NCBI GenBank assembly: GCA_019925795.1
Contig: CM034300.1
Span: forward strand, 50,760,873 to 50,824,872
Direction of reading: 5' to 3'
Length of the DNA stretch: 64,000 bases
From: Dendrobium chrysotoxum
Lineage: Eukaryota; Streptophyta; Magnoliopsida; Asparagales; Orchidaceae
Shown: piece by piece, positions 10,525-23,254 of the stretch
Position numbering within the stretch: the first letter of the stretch is position 1
Layout of the letters: the number at the start of each line of letters is the position of its first letter
The notes under the pieces: generated by a model
What the model saw: the letters and a program-made list of their open reading frames with translations, nothing else
Database searches by the model: none
What the model was told of the DNA's origin: nothing
Position numbers and translations under genes: made by a program

Positions 10525-10594
<70 letters not shown>
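10525..10594. repeat. (TA)n microsatellite
   Basis: Uninterrupted TA dinucleotide run of about 70 bp. Confidence 0.97.
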
Positions 10595-10598
<4 letters not shown>

Positions 10599-12890
10599 TT
10601 TTAATAAAGGAGCATATGTATATATTCATATATTCATCCAAAGATGGACAGAGAAGTATTCCCTAGTGGAGTAGCCAGAAATCTGATCGCTCCAGAAAAA
10701 TCATTTTAAAACAAAGTTGCAAGCCCCGCTCTCATGAACTTAGGGTTCCCTTTAATTTTTTCGGAGGTAGATTGAGTTTATTATTTAACCAGATTTCCCC
10801 TGAGAGTAGTGTTAGGGTTTATTTAGATTTGGGTTCTACTTCCTATGAGCGTAAGCCCTCATAGTTAATTATCCCTCCTAATGCGTTAGAAGAACTCTCG
10901 ATTAAGGAAGAAATACACTTTGCTTTAAACATGGAGTGTAAAAATGTGCAACAGAATTTTAGACTTAGTTATGGGGGATGAAGGTACACCCGATCAAGAT
11001 CCCATGGTTCCATCATCCTGGGTATACCGTTGGTTCAATCTAGCAACATTAACAACTATGGATTGTAGTGTCCAGGGAATCTAATTAGCAGCCATGGGTT
11101 GCGTCCTCTCAGGGACCCCGAATAGACTGAAGTGGAGATGTGTGTGGATTTTAGTTTAGTTTAGTTTGGGTTGGGGATTATGGCTTCCTTAGAAGTTGCC
11201 CGTTAGTTTGTTTAATTTGGGGCTTACAGCTTCCTTAGAAGTTGCCCATTAGTTTGTTTAGTTTGGGGCTTACGGCTTCCTTAGAAGTTGCCCATTATTT
11301 TGTTTATTTTGGGGCTTACGACTCCAATTAGGAGTTTCCCGATGATTGGGTCTTACAACCTAGCCCTATAAGCTATGTGGCCTGTATGGTGGGTCTTACA
11401 ACCTAGCCCTTATAGACTAGGATGCCTGAATTTGGAGTTTTTGGATTCAGGGTTCTTCACATAGAAGTTCCCTATTATGCGGGTCTTACTGCTTCGCTTA
11501 GAAGTAGCCCAAATGACGGGTCTTACAACTTAAGTCTTATAGGCTAAGATGCCCAGTAGTTTGGGTTTGTAGATTTTTTTTTTGTTGGTTTGACACTAGA
11601 CCGTGGTTTTGACACTTACTTGCTAGTAGCATGTTCTTTACTTAGCTTTTAGTAGTGTGTGTTGGTTGTTTTCTTAGTGCTCGTACTTTTTTTTCCTAGC
11701 ACTTTATTTTGTCTGCAGCAGTTAGTTTACTACTTTCAGCATTAATTTTATTTATAATTGGGCTGACTTTTGTTTGCTTGTTTGCAGGTGCTCGCAGCCA
11801 GCAATTAGAGAGCTCTCAGGTAGATGTAATTTAGACTACGGCTGAGGGTCAGAGATCTTGTTGAGTTGTTTGTTGGAGAGCTATTTGTTAGCTGTTGTGA
11901 GAGCTCTTGGAGAGATGCTCGATTTGAGAGGTGTTGGGCTTATTTGGAGAGCTGTTTTAGTTGCCCATGAAGTTGTTCAGTAGCTCGTACTTAGGTTGAT
12001 TGGATAGTGGAAACATTGATTTCTTACATTTTTATTTTTATTTCAATTGTGTTAATTAGATTGATTAATCAGATTTTAATTTAATTATAGTTGAATTTTA
12101 ATTAAAATTTAATCTGCTCAGTTTATTAGTTTAGATTTTAAGTGTCTTTAAAACTAATTATATTAAATTTGATTTGCTTAATTAAAGCTCCAGATTTTAA
12201 ATGTATCGCACAATTATGCTATTTTAATTATTAATTAGGTTAGTTGTCTAATTAGTTCAATTTAAATTTGAGTTTTAATCATTAATTGAATTGGATTCTA
12301 ATTTTTTGATTTTTTTTATCTCAAATTTAGTTATTTAAATTTATTAAAATGTTTAATTTGATTAATTTATTCAATTTAGTTAAAGTTCTAATTTTAATTA
12401 GGATCGTATTCTAGATTAATCAATTAGATTATGATTCATTTGGATCTTATTTATATAAGTTTAACTTAAATTATATTAATCAACTTAGAATTCTAATTCC
12501 ACTTAAGTGAATTGATCAGTTAATTAGGTTAATTAGTTATCATATTTTGATTGCAAGGTTCAATTCCAGATTATTAGCTTATTTTATTTTATTAACTGTT
12601 TATTTGTATTTTAAATTGGTTGATTAATATTAGATTTCATTATTAGTTCAATGGCTTACTCAACCTGATATTTAAGATTTTAAATTGAGCACTCAACTAG
12701 TTTAACGGAATTGGGAGAGTTGGATTTAATTTAATATTAAATTGATTAAGTTTGAATGTAGTTAATTAAAAGGTTTTAAATTAAAAGTTCAATTGTACTG
12801 ATTTTTTTTAATTTGGAATAATCATTTTAATTTATCAATTAAATTAATATTGTGATCAATTTAATTAAAAAAAAATGAAATCTATGTTCT
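10595..12890. other. Non-coding; possible 5' end or LTR of the gypsy element
   Basis: No credible coding sequence. Around 11150-11560, short units built on GGCTTACGGCTTCCTTAGAAG, GTTGCCCATTAGTTTG and GGGTCTTACAACCTAGCCC recur at about 50-60 bp. The sequence from 12000 to 12890 is very AT-rich, with many TTAATTAA-like words. By position this could be the 5' LTR or leader of the minus-strand gypsy element at 7502-10469, but I could not find LTR ends or a PBS. Confidence 0.4.
11150..11560. repeat. Degenerate tandem repeats, 50-60 bp units
   Basis: Three consecutive copies of a unit with CTTCCTTAGAAGTTGCCC(A/G)TTA are seen between about 11180 and 11310. Several copies of GGGTCTTACAACCTAGCCC follow up to about 11560. 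Copies differ by point changes. Confidence 0.6.
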
Positions 12891-13600
12891 TCCAAAAATC
12901 CATCTAAGTACAGAATTTTTTAAGGAAATTTCGGCAGCCTCCCGGCGTCCCCTCCCCGGCGCCGAGAGGTAAGGGAGGGCACTCGCCCTTTTGGTCCGCC
13001 CAGCTGGAAAGATAATCAACGGCTGAGAGTTTCGGGACGTTGTCGGGTCCCAAAAATAGTCTTTTGAGGCTTCGATTGCTAATTATTGTTTGTCGATTGT
13101 TGCTTATCTTGGCCGATTGCTTGCAGATGGCCACCAATGGTTGCCGATGGTCGCCAATTGTCATGCCTTTCACTTTGACGTTTGCAAGCATTTGATTTGG
13201 TGATGATTTTTTTTTGTTAGTAATAATAACTATATGAATTGCAATTATTACTAATAATATTATATAATTAATGATAGCCCTTGATTGTAATCCTTCTTCT
13301 CCGTTGTATTTGATGTTTGTTCAAATGGCTTGCTCAAATGGCAGAACTTGCTGTTTGTTCAAATGGCTTGCTCAAATGGCGGAACGAGGACTGGCTCGTA
13401 CAAAGGTAGTGGACCAAGCGGCTGAGGCTCTGAGATCATATTCTCGTTCACCTGTGGGAGAACGACCAGTAAAGGCGGACTTGTAAGGCTCGTTTGCACG
13501 CAAGGAAGACAGTCCGAGATGCCAGGTAAAGGCAGGGGCTTGATCGGCCTGAGGTTTTGTGACAGAGGCGGATGGGCACGAGATTAGCAAGGAGATCCTG

Positions 13601-13795
13601 GTTGGAAGTCGTAGTCGAACAACGAACGGACATGGGATTCTCAAAGAGATCTGCCGGTGACGGTGGTTGGAAGTTATATCCGAATAACGAATGGACGTGG
13701 GATTCACCAAGAGATCCGCCGGCGACGGTGGTTTCAAGTCGTAGCCGAACAGCAAAGTCGTGAAGGCCTGCAGCTTGCTGGCGGACTGGAGGTGT
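13601..13795. repeat. Three 65-bp tandem copies
   Basis: GTTGGAAGTCGTAGTCGAAC-type starts occur at 13601, 13666 and 13731, exactly 65 bp apart. A single related copy is at 14871 in the second large unit. Confidence 0.8.
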
Positions 13796-14532
13796 TGAAT
13801 GTAAGCAGAGAAAAGTCCCAAATCAGAACTCTTGCCACCTGAATATCAGTTCGGGTAACCTTTGTTATTCTTTCCTTGCCCCTTTCTGTGAATTGAATTA
13901 GTAGTTTCAACTGCAATGGGATTGCCAACGTGGGAATGTGGCCCTAACATGAGGAAGAGAGTTGGATTTCACCATAATTATATGACTTGTTTGGCTTGTG
14001 TGATTTATTAATACTCTTGCTTTTGAAAGATAATAATTAATTATCCGTTAATTGAATTATAGCATGGCTTTGGAATTTTTTTTTAATCAAGCAATTAATA
14101 TATCATTTAATTAATTGAGCAATCCAAAATTTCTGAAATATCCACACAACTCCAGAGTTTTTCGAGAAAATTTCGGCAGCCTCCCGGCGACCACTCCCCG
14201 GTGCCGGGAGGTAAGGAGGGCACTCGCCCTTTTAATCCGCCAGGCCGGAAAGATAATCGACGGCCGAGGGCTTCGAAACATTGTCGGGTCCTGAAAATGG
14301 TCTTCAGAGGCTTCGATTGTTGATTGTTGTTTGCTGATTGGTTGCCGATCGTTGCCGATTGTGACCCATCGTTGCCGATTAGTTGTCGATGGTCACGAAT
14401 AGTTGCCTATGGTTGCCGATGGCGAGCATTTCCCTTGTTCCCTTTCTTATTATTAATAATAATAATTATTTAATAATTATTATTAATTTATAACTATTAC
14501 TGATAGTAGTATTTGTAAACTATAGTAAATTC

Positions 14533-14571
<39 letters not shown>
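14533..14571. repeat. (TTA)n microsatellite
   Basis: About 13 TTA repeats. Less regular TAA and TTA runs flank it at 14445-14500 and 14575-14600. Confidence 0.95.
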
Positions 14572-14576
<5 letters not shown>

Positions 14577-15290
14577 ACTAATAATAATAATAATTAAAGT
14601 ATATCCTTCCTCTCTCATTCACGTTTCAAGCAACCACAGAAATCGGCTTTGTTCGTTTGCAAAGGAGAAGGTCAGGCGAAAGCTATTGGCGTGAAAGGAG
14701 GAGGCTTAACAGTTCTGGCGTGTGCAGAGAAGCAAACAGAGGTCAGGCTTGATGTTGATTCTTTAATTTCCCACAAGCTGGAGTAGATAGAAGGACTTGG
14801 CAGAGTTGCGTGAAGAAGTTGACGGAGGGTTTGCGCTCGGGATTTACAAAGAGAGCCGCCGGCGACGGTGGTTTGAAGTTGTAGCCGAACAGCGAAGCCA
14901 ACCTATAGACGGAGGCGAACGGACGTGGATGTGGGTTTGTGTTCCTTATGGTCGACCTTGGCTTGCTGGCGGAGGTGAACTAGCCAAGATCAGGAAATTA
15001 TTTGAGATTGGACTGTGGATTGAGGCAGAACGACGAGCTCGGAGAGCAAGGCCGGTCTGTTTGGAGGCGGGTCGTGGCTTTGTCGCGATCTTAGGTGTTG
15101 CCGGTGAAGCTTTTTGTTCAGGACAGGGAATCAGAGCCTATATCCGAAACTCAATCTCCTCCTTCTGTAATTACTAGTGAGCCTCTTCCCCGGTTCTCGT
15201 CCTTTTCTTTTTTTATTCGAAACCAGGCAGTTACGCCGGCCACAGTGGTCATGGAGGCATGGGAACGTGCCTTAGTGGGCATAGCTTCAG

Positions 15291-16019
15291 TTGTTTATTT
15301 TAATAACTTTTCGAAAAGGGATGCATTATCATAACGTGTACAAGTAGATAAAAAAAATTGTATACCATATTATTTATATTTGTGTATATTATATGCATCC
15401 ACTTGATATGGCATATTATGGCTAAACCACGCGTTCCAACGACTTGTATCAGGAAGAGCAATTTATGACTTCTTAATCCAACTCATAGCAAAGTAAGGTG
15501 GTTTATGCTTATGCTGCCATAAAACTCATTTAGTCATATCACACTTCCAGAGAATTAATTTGATATGGATTGTATGCTTATAACGACTCCTTAATTATAT
15601 ATTGTCATCATGAGTATATTTATTTCATTTTGCTGCAAGAAGAATTACTTCATTTGATTGCAAAATTATTGCGTTTGCATTTCCTCAGTTTGCTAGAAGG
15701 GACTCTTAAGGATTTAGAATTTATGTATTTTAACTTGCGGTGATAGCATGTATTTTAGATGAGCATTTGTCTAGAGTGTGGATACTTTCATGAGACCCCT
15801 TAAAATAGCTTCCTTTGAAAGTCTCAAACTTATTGTCGGCACTTCCAATCTTGTAAATTCTAGCTCATGCTAGAATAATTGCTAATGCTATCGCTCTCAT
15901 GATTTTATTTTTATCTCAAACAATAAAATAATCAATCATTCAAACCAATAGTTTTGAACAAAAATCTTCCATCATCCTAGTAGTTCAAAACTCACAATTT
16001 GGAGGAACACCTTTAAAAT
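15291..16019. other. AT-rich sequence, nothing recognised
   Basis: No open frame with a recognisable motif, no terminal repeats. It may be an old retrotransposon leader belonging to the next feature. Confidence 0.4.
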
Positions 16020-18385
16020 ACCCTATTTTACACTTGGTTTCCTAATATTTATGCAATCTTTAAATGTACTGGTGTAAGTGATGATGTTATTACAATTAGA
16101 TTATTTTCTTTTTCACTTAAAGGATAAAGTTAAAATGTGATTAAATTCATTGCCCCATGCTCAATAACAACGTGGAATGGTCTTGCACATAGATTCTTAG
16201 CTAAATAGTTTCTACCATTAAAAACTATCTAACTTAGAAATAATGTCACTTCTTTTACCCAGTTGGATGGTGAATATTTATTAATTGTGAGAAATATTTA
16301 AGGAACTTCTTAGGAAATTTCCTCATTATTCCCCTCCCAATTTGTTAATCATCCAAACTTTTATAATAGCCTTATAGATTCCCAAAAATTAATTATTTAT
16401 GTCACTATTGGTGATTCTCTGATGTCAAAGCACTTTGAATCGGCTTATGGTTTGATTAAGGAAATGGATACCAACAATTTCCAATGGCTATCTAAAGGAA
16501 TTAGTCGTATAAAAGTGGGTAGCATTTATGAAATTGATGCCTTATCCATTTTAACTACTCAAGTAGCTATAGATTCTAAAAATTAGAAAACCTTTGAATT
16601 AATTGACCTCTGAATTCACCTATTATCTTGGATATTTGTGGAGCCTCTAGTGATCCTAATATTTTTAGAGAATAATAATTTAATGTAATAAATAAAATAA
16701 CCAATAACCCTTACTCCAATACCTATAATCCATCCTTGCTAAAGAAGCCATTCAAATTTAAGTTGAAATAATAATCAAAATAATAACACTAATTGAAACT
16801 CTAACAAGAGAAATCAAGTAGGGAATAAGAACCACCCTCCTCAAACATTTTTTAACCTCAAGCCTAGTTTTCCCCTTTAATTTAACTAGAATATGCAACC
16901 TAAGGATAAGAAGCCTTCTTTAAAAGAATTAGTTTTGCAAAAGGGTACGCAACTACAAAGACCACTATGACCATTTCCTCAAAGATTGCTAAAATAGAAT
17001 ATTGACAAGTAGTTGTTAAAGTTTTTTTAAATCTTTAAAAAGTATACTATTAACATTTCATTTGTTGAAGGCCTACAATAGATGACCACATATGCTAAGT
17101 TTATGAAAGATATCCTTAGTTAAAAAAGTTGATTAAGATATTTTGAGACCATAGCTTTGATTAAGGAATTTAGTGTAATTTCAAAGAAGAACTTCCTCCA
17201 AATCCTAGTAACACTCATAGTTTTACCATTCTTATGGTTATAAGGGACAAATTTTATGATAGAGCACTATGTGATTGAAAGTTAGCATAAATTTAATGTC
17301 TTTGTCCATGTTTAAAAGACATGACCAAGGTGAATTCTAACCTACCACTATTTTCCTTCAGTTAGTATACTACTCATTTAAGAATTCAAAGGGGATAAGA
17401 AAGGATGTAGTAGTTAAGGTTGGTAAGTTTATCTTTCCTATGGATTTTATTATCATAGATATGGAAGAAGATGGGGAGATACCATGATAGATGTGTAAAA
17501 AGGCGAATTGACAATAAGATTGCAAGATTAGAAAGGGACCTTTAATATCTTAATGTTAATGAAATTTCCAAGGGACAAAAATAAGGATTATAATAGAGAA
17601 TACTTAGCTGAAGATTGTGTGAAGGATTTATTGTTTGGACAACTCTTTTAATATTCTTTTGTGTGAGGATGACATTGGAGAGGGAGGTAGAGATTTTTTT
17701 TAAATGATTGTGAGGCCCCTAGAAATTTTAGAGATTTGTTTGAAGTGAATGATATCTCATCTCTATATAGACCTTCAAAATATTTTGCTAATGAGGCACC
17801 CATATGAGAGTCAATAGCCATGCCTGCCCATTTGAAGTTTGCCTTTTTAGGAGAAGAGTCAACCTTGCTCGTTATCATATCTGCTGAATTAGGAGAAGAC
17901 CAAGAGGGTAAGTTGATTAGGATTCTTAGTGAGTATCAAAGATCATTTGGTTGTACAATAGCATATATTAATTGAATAAGTCCATCCTTATGCATGCACA
18001 AGATTCTTATGGAGAAAAATTCCTTTCCAAAAGTTAATCCCTAATAAATACTAAACTCTGTTAAAAAAGAAGTAGTGATAAAGGCTAGAAATGATTTACT
18101 CCATTTCTAGAAGTAGTGGTTATACTAGAAATCATTTACTCCACTTCATATAGTGCATGGGTTAGTGTTATACATTGTATTCCCAAGAAAGGATTCTTAA
18201 CTATAATAGCCAATGATAAAAATGAATTGATACTTACTAGAATGGTTATTGGATGGAGAATTTCTGTAGAATATAGAAAGCTAAATAAAGTAATTAGGAA
18301 GGGCCATTTTCCCCTACCTTTTATTGACAAGATGTTAGATAGGTTTGTAGGACATCCTTTATTTTATTTTCAAGAAAATTTTTAA
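16020..18385 (+). pseudogene. gag-pol: Decayed Ty3/gypsy gag-protease-RT (Athila/Tat-like)
   Basis: Reading across frames, three family patterns occur in the right order. At about 16060-16190 a gag pattern with GVSDDVITIRLFSFSLKDK and NSLPHAQ. At about 17395-17490 the protease-proximal pattern VVKVGKFIFPMDFIIIDMEE. At about 17820-18385 the RT approach and RT: PAHLKFAFLGEESTLLVII, AELGEDQEGKLIRILSEYQ, SAWVSVIHCIPKKG, and GWRISVEYRKLNKV with HFPLPFIDKMLDR. Many stops and frameshifts interrupt it and nothing after the first third of RT remains. These patterns fit the Athila/Tat branch, a label given from memory. LTRs were not recognised. Confidence 0.75.
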
Positions 18386-18696
18386 ACCCTCAGACATAGT
18401 AATGTAATTTTCCTTAACAATCATAGGCAAAGAATACTTCTCATAAAATCTCCATTAAAAGTAATAAAAATAAACAAATACTTCTACATTAATGAGAGAA
18501 GTGAGGTACTCTTAACATCGACCACTTCTAAGTAATGTCATGGACGAAAGCCCAAGAACACAAAATATATGATCTCAACATTTAAATAAAGCTTTTTCAA
18601 ATAATTAGAAATGAGGGATATTGAAGTTTGATATTCAAGATTGATTTTAGGAAGAAAAAAAGAAAGATTATGCAAACTAATTAATTTATTCTTCTA
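18386..18696. other. AT-rich sequence, nothing recognised
   Basis: Downstream of the last recognisable RT codons. Could be the remainder of the same gypsy element, too decayed to read. Confidence 0.35.
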
Positions 18697-18830
18697 AGGC
18701 TTTATTTGTGGGACAACTTTCATACTGCTTTTTGAAGCAGTGTTTTAGTACCAAAATTTCTCAAGCAAAAAATTTTTGTATTAAAAAGCTGCTTCAGAAA
18801 GAAGTAAGAAAGCTATCCCAAAAGAAGCCT
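18697..18830. mobile_element. MITE, 134 bp, hAT-like ends
   Basis: The left end AGGCTTTATTTGTGGGACAA and the reverse complement of the right end AGGCTTCTTTTGGGATAGC match well. The inverted similarity runs through CTTTCATACTGCTTTTTGAA against CTTTCTTACTTCTTTCTGAA, so the element folds almost completely on itself. The ends resemble a common plant hAT-type MITE. I could not find a clear 8-bp target duplication. Confidence 0.65.
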
Positions 18831-20289
18831 AAATCTCTTGGGTTTCCATGAGTTTGTATAAGCAATAACACTAATAAAATCATCCATTATGTGCAAATAG
18901 CCTTCAAGATTACCATAAAAAAATGTTATTTTAGAAATGTAAATTCAAAATTCTATATTGTATTTATCATACATTTAGTCCATTTGATTTGTTAACATTG
19001 TATTGTCTAATAACAATTGCTATTATTAATGAGTTGCTGCTAATCTTTAAAATTGTTCTATGAATTAAATAGTTAACAACTAAAATAAATTTAAGGGTAC
19101 ATATGTCATTCTTGACAAATTATACAGCTAAATCATATGTGAAGATAGGGATCATTCAATATAATCAAACAAAGGAAAGGAATTGATAAAATATGAACAA
19201 CATAAACTTAATATTTGTTTGAAAACTAATCAACAATTAAATAGCTTTAACACAATGTTTCCTCTACTCAAAGAAAATAATACAAAAATTATAATGTTAA
19301 AGCATAAAATTGGACAGTCAATTTTAAACATGCTTGACTGTTTCTTTGAGTTATGATTGAGCTTTTTTTTCTATTTCATTTATTAATTTTGAACATCATT
19401 TTAATGATCCCTAATACTTGTGCTCCTATAGCAGAAATACTAGCAATAATCATTTTATATTTTTGGACGTCAAAGCTTATTTACAATGATTTTACACTTT
19501 AACATGGATTTTTCTACTCTGCCAGGTTCTTTATAATCATAATAATGAAATACACATGCCCTACAAGATTTTAAGAGGCCATTAAACCCTGAATTATTTA
19601 GGTTGACCCTCACACTAGCAAATGAAATTAAATAATGTCGTTCTAATGCATAACTTGAGCATCAATCCTGAATTTATAATCACTCATACTAACATACTAC
19701 ATAGTAGATGTTTTGATTGGCTCCCTCTTATTTATCATTGAAAAATCATATTATTAGGAATACATTTTCTTAGTTTTTTGCATGATGTAATGAAATAGTA
19801 ACATGCAATTCTTAATAATTATTTATATTATGATAAAGATATATTCCTGCTGAGTATTAAATTGGTTAAATATAAAATGAATCCAATTAAAATTAGAAGG
19901 AATTTATCTTTATGTAACTTAATATCCTTACATGAACTTTATTTCAATATTATTTAGAATTAGAAAGCCTTGTAAGTCTTTAGTGCAAAGATGGAATAAC
20001 TAAGACTCTATTTACCGAACCTATGTATTAAATTAAGGACTTTATAATATTAAACATATTTAATTTCATAATTCATTTATTTATTTTTGAGAATTTTAAC
20101 ATAAAACTTTTATATTTTGCATTAATTATGATTTACTATTCATTTAATATAACTGTTTGCATTTGTTTTTTTCAAATTACTATTAATTTTCATTTTATTT
20201 ATGCATTGTGATTGGCCTAGATTCCCCTTAAGCTCTCAAGGATTAAATCTATTACCCTAAAATATATTAAACATATTAATTATCTTTCA
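18831..20289. other. AT-rich sequence, nothing recognised
   Basis: No coding pattern, terminal repeat or tandem array seen. Confidence 0.4.
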
Positions 20290-22300
20290 CACAAAACTTA
20301 ATGTATGTCTTCTATCTAGACCAAGGACATCGAAATTCCGCCCTAGAAACCATGAGAAGAAATTGTATAAACAATTGACGACATTATGGAAGGGTAATGT
20401 AGTTGTTGTTGAATATTGTAACAACTTTGAAGATTTGGTAGCCAGGACCCATTTCACTGACTTAAAATTTCCATTGGCTAACAAATTTATGATGAGCATT
20501 AAATTTGAAATTAACATTTGGTTGAGCGTAACAACCACAGACTATTGAGGATGCATTTCACTATACTTTGCTCCTTGATAAGTTCAAGAAATTATCTACC
20601 AACAAGCCTAGAGGACAATCATCTTCCCGCCAAAATTCATCATTTCAAGGCTAGTGTACTAGAACTAATCCGACATCCAATGCTCCACCTAAGAAAAACA
20701 TAGAATCTAGCACTAGGAACATCAAAGATATAGTATGTTTTAAGTGCCATAAAATGGAACATATGCAAAACCAGTGCAAGGAACAAATTTGTTCTTGGAA
20801 GAAAGAGAAGTTGAAGAAGAAAATTAAGTTAAGGAGACTCATAATGACACCCTTTATGATATTAGGACGTAGGTCAACCAATAAAAATCCAACTCAGCAT
20901 CATGAGGCATCTAACAATAAATAATACTAAAAGATTGGCAAAAAAATAAGTATTCTTGCCATAATTTCAAAATTTAAGAAAAAACTTTACATATTGGTTA
21001 TTGATTGGGGAAGTGCCGTTAATGTAGCATACACACACACTCTCAAGAGCTAATCTTAAATGAGAAACCCATCTAGAGCCATACATAATGAGGAAATTGA
21101 ATCACACTTTATTACCCATCTCATCTATATGTTTAGTACTTATTAAGATATTTGACTATGTGGATAATACAAGGTATGATGTATTTCAAATAAATGTAGC
21201 TTCACATTTTTGGAAGACCCTAGTTAATTGATAAGGTTTCCATATATAATAGAGAGAACACTTAACCATTTCAGTTAAACGACAACATTCAGACTCTTGC
21301 TAATTAACCCAACTACAAGAGTAAGGTAAACATCCCCACAAAAATTATTCCAACTACCACGCTACACACCTGCACTAACCATAAAACCTAAAAATTAAAA
21401 AGATAAAATTCCTTTGCCTCACTTAAGTATGAAAAAAGTATCACCATTTCAGGAAATAATATTCAGTTATATTTCAAAGAAACTAATTATTATTAATAGC
21501 TCATCTCTAGGAATTTTTTAAAATCACCCTTTGAGATAGTTTATGGTAACACTCATAAAAGACCTATTGATTTAGCTAGCATACCATTACATGCATTTTC
21601 TAACCATTTTTTCATTTGCATGTGAATTTTAATGTTTATATGATGAAATTAAAAATAAATTAGAATAAAATATTATAAAATATGCCAAACACAATAATAA
21701 AAGTAAAACTTTTAAGAAATTTAAAGTATAAGTGTATGGTCTAATTCATATTGGTTGTGACAGATTTCCATACACTAAATTTAAGAAGCTTCAAATGAGA
21801 GTATGTGGGAAATTCAAATTATTAGGAAATTTGGTAGCAATGCATATAAATTTGAACTGCACCATGACTTGTTTATAAGTCCTCTTTTCAATGTGGATGA
21901 TCTGATTTCTTTTAAGGGTATTGCCCAACCTCCAAATTTGCAAGAAAATTCTTTTGTAGGAAGAAAGGAAACCTAATTGTAGATAACTATTTAGACTACA
22001 TTCTTTTGAGGAGAAACTATCATTTTAAAGGTGGTACTTTCCAATGGAGGAGATCAAAAGTTTCTTATTAGGTGGAAGGATAAGCCACCTAGAGAAGAGA
22101 CTTGATTGACCACAGATAAGCTACATCAGCATGGACTAAAACATTGGTTGACTATAAGAGCATTAACTCTTCCAAGAAGAGTTCTATTGGGTCCAATGGG
22201 ATTTTGTTTAGCACCTACACCAACGAGTGGACCTACCACCAGGATGCAGAGAAAGAGAACATTACTAACAAAATATGGACCAATTACCAGGAGCTAATTG
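20290..22300 (+). pseudogene. gag-pol: Decayed Ty3/gypsy chromovirus: gag zinc knuckle, integrase end, chromodomain
   Basis: At 20363-20540 a gag pattern (YKQLTTLWKG, EYCNNFEDLVAR) is followed near 20735-20790 by a zinc knuckle CFKCHKMEHMQNQC, which keeps the C-x2-C-x4-H-x4-C spacing. From about 21500 the integrase C-terminal pattern appears: SPFEIVYGNTHKRPIDL, then in other frames FPYTKFKKLQ-like and NAYKFELHHDL-like segments and FNVDDLISF. At about 22055-22105, KFLIRWKDKPPREET followed by a stop at the usual Trp position matches a chromodomain. Protease, RT, RNase H and most of integrase are missing between about 20960 and 21480, so a large internal deletion occurred. Many stops. Confidence 0.75.
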
Positions 22301-23228
22301 AAGATGACCTATGAAAATTTCAAGTTATTTTCATTTGAAAGTATTTTAATTTTATTTGTGTTGTAATTGTGTTATGGTAGATTTAGAGTGCTCTAGTGTG
22401 GATTAGAGCGCACCTAAGTGCCTTTGTGTGAGCATGAGTGAGTGTGTTTGCTAGCCAGTGTGTGAGTGAAGTAATTTTATTGAATTTATAAAGATGTGTG
22501 GATGGCCACAATCGAAGGAGGGAGAACTTATGGTGGCTACCGCCTTGTGTGGCTAGCCAATTTTCCGTCCCAAATTACCTAGTTTGATTTTTATACATGT
22601 CTATGCATTTAAGAATTTCCTTGTAAATGAAAAGTTGTTGTTGTTGTTATGTGATGAAACTTTTGAAATTGAAGGAGAAGTCTTAATGTCTTGATCCAAG
22701 GGAGAAAGATTCGTAGCTTGATCCATGGACATGGTTTGGTGATCATGTTTCCTTGCACTTGACATTGGTGAGTTCTATGCCTTATCTTTGTTGAATATCT
22801 GTACCTAAACTTATGTAAAATTTATGTGGAATATTTTTGTGTTGTTTCATGTTGTTTTAATGATTTTTCTAAAACTTTCTCTACCATTTTCACCCACTCA
22901 AATACCACTTTAAGAGGTCGAGCGAGAGTGACAGAGTGTTTGACTTAGTTGGTTCTTTTGACCGTTGATTGGATCAAACCTTATGCAAATTTTAGGGATT
23001 GATATAACTCTAGGGATCAATTTCTTTATAATTTCCCTCCTGGATTCCACTATTTTATATTGGTCAAAATTTGAATAATCCTAAAACTTAATTTCTATTT
23101 TTCACCATTTTATCCTCTATCCAGTCATCTAATTTTTTTTGATGATATATAAAAAAAATGTAAAATATATAAAAAATTGTTAAAACTTTTTTGATTATGT
23201 CCACTATCTTTTTTGATAGGTGTTCCTT
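22301..23228. other. Non-coding, possibly the 3' LTR of the chromovirus
   Basis: The sequence follows directly on the end of the chromovirus polyprotein and so may include its 3' LTR, but I could not define LTR ends. GAGTGAGTGTGTTTG-type words occur near 22437. No gene seen. Confidence 0.35.
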
Positions 23229-23254
23229 ATGGTTAAAATTTGTTAGATCTAAAG

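Larger units (their letters stand above)
12893..15290. repeat. Tandem duplication of a roughly 1.26 kb unit with a GC-rich segment
   Basis: A GC-rich segment (12917-13170) starting AAATTTCGGCAGCCTCCCGG and running through GGAGGGCACTCGCCCTTTT and GGAAAGATAATC is repeated with point changes at about 14174-14435. The 3' parts of both copies contain CCGCCGGCGACGGTGGTTT and GTAGCCGAACAGC (about 13717-13755 and 14858-14895), so the whole unit is duplicated. In the first copy an internal 65-bp segment is repeated three times (13601, 13666, 13731). Open frames of 126-149 codons overlap these repeats but show no domain. I cannot assign the unit to a family. Confidence 0.65.

Noticed and set aside
10525..10594. 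Cruciform or origin function for the (TA)n tract
   Set aside because: A plain dinucleotide repeat. Nothing else around it suggests a function.
13372..13821. 149-codon minus-strand frame
   Set aside because: Lies across the 65-bp tandem repeats and the duplicated unit. No domain, no conserved counterpart in the second copy.
14797..15177. 126-codon plus-strand frame
   Set aside because: GC-rich stretch of the duplicated unit. The first copy does not keep the frame.
20651..20881. Minus-strand 76-codon frame
   Set aside because: Antisense to the chromovirus gag zinc-knuckle region.
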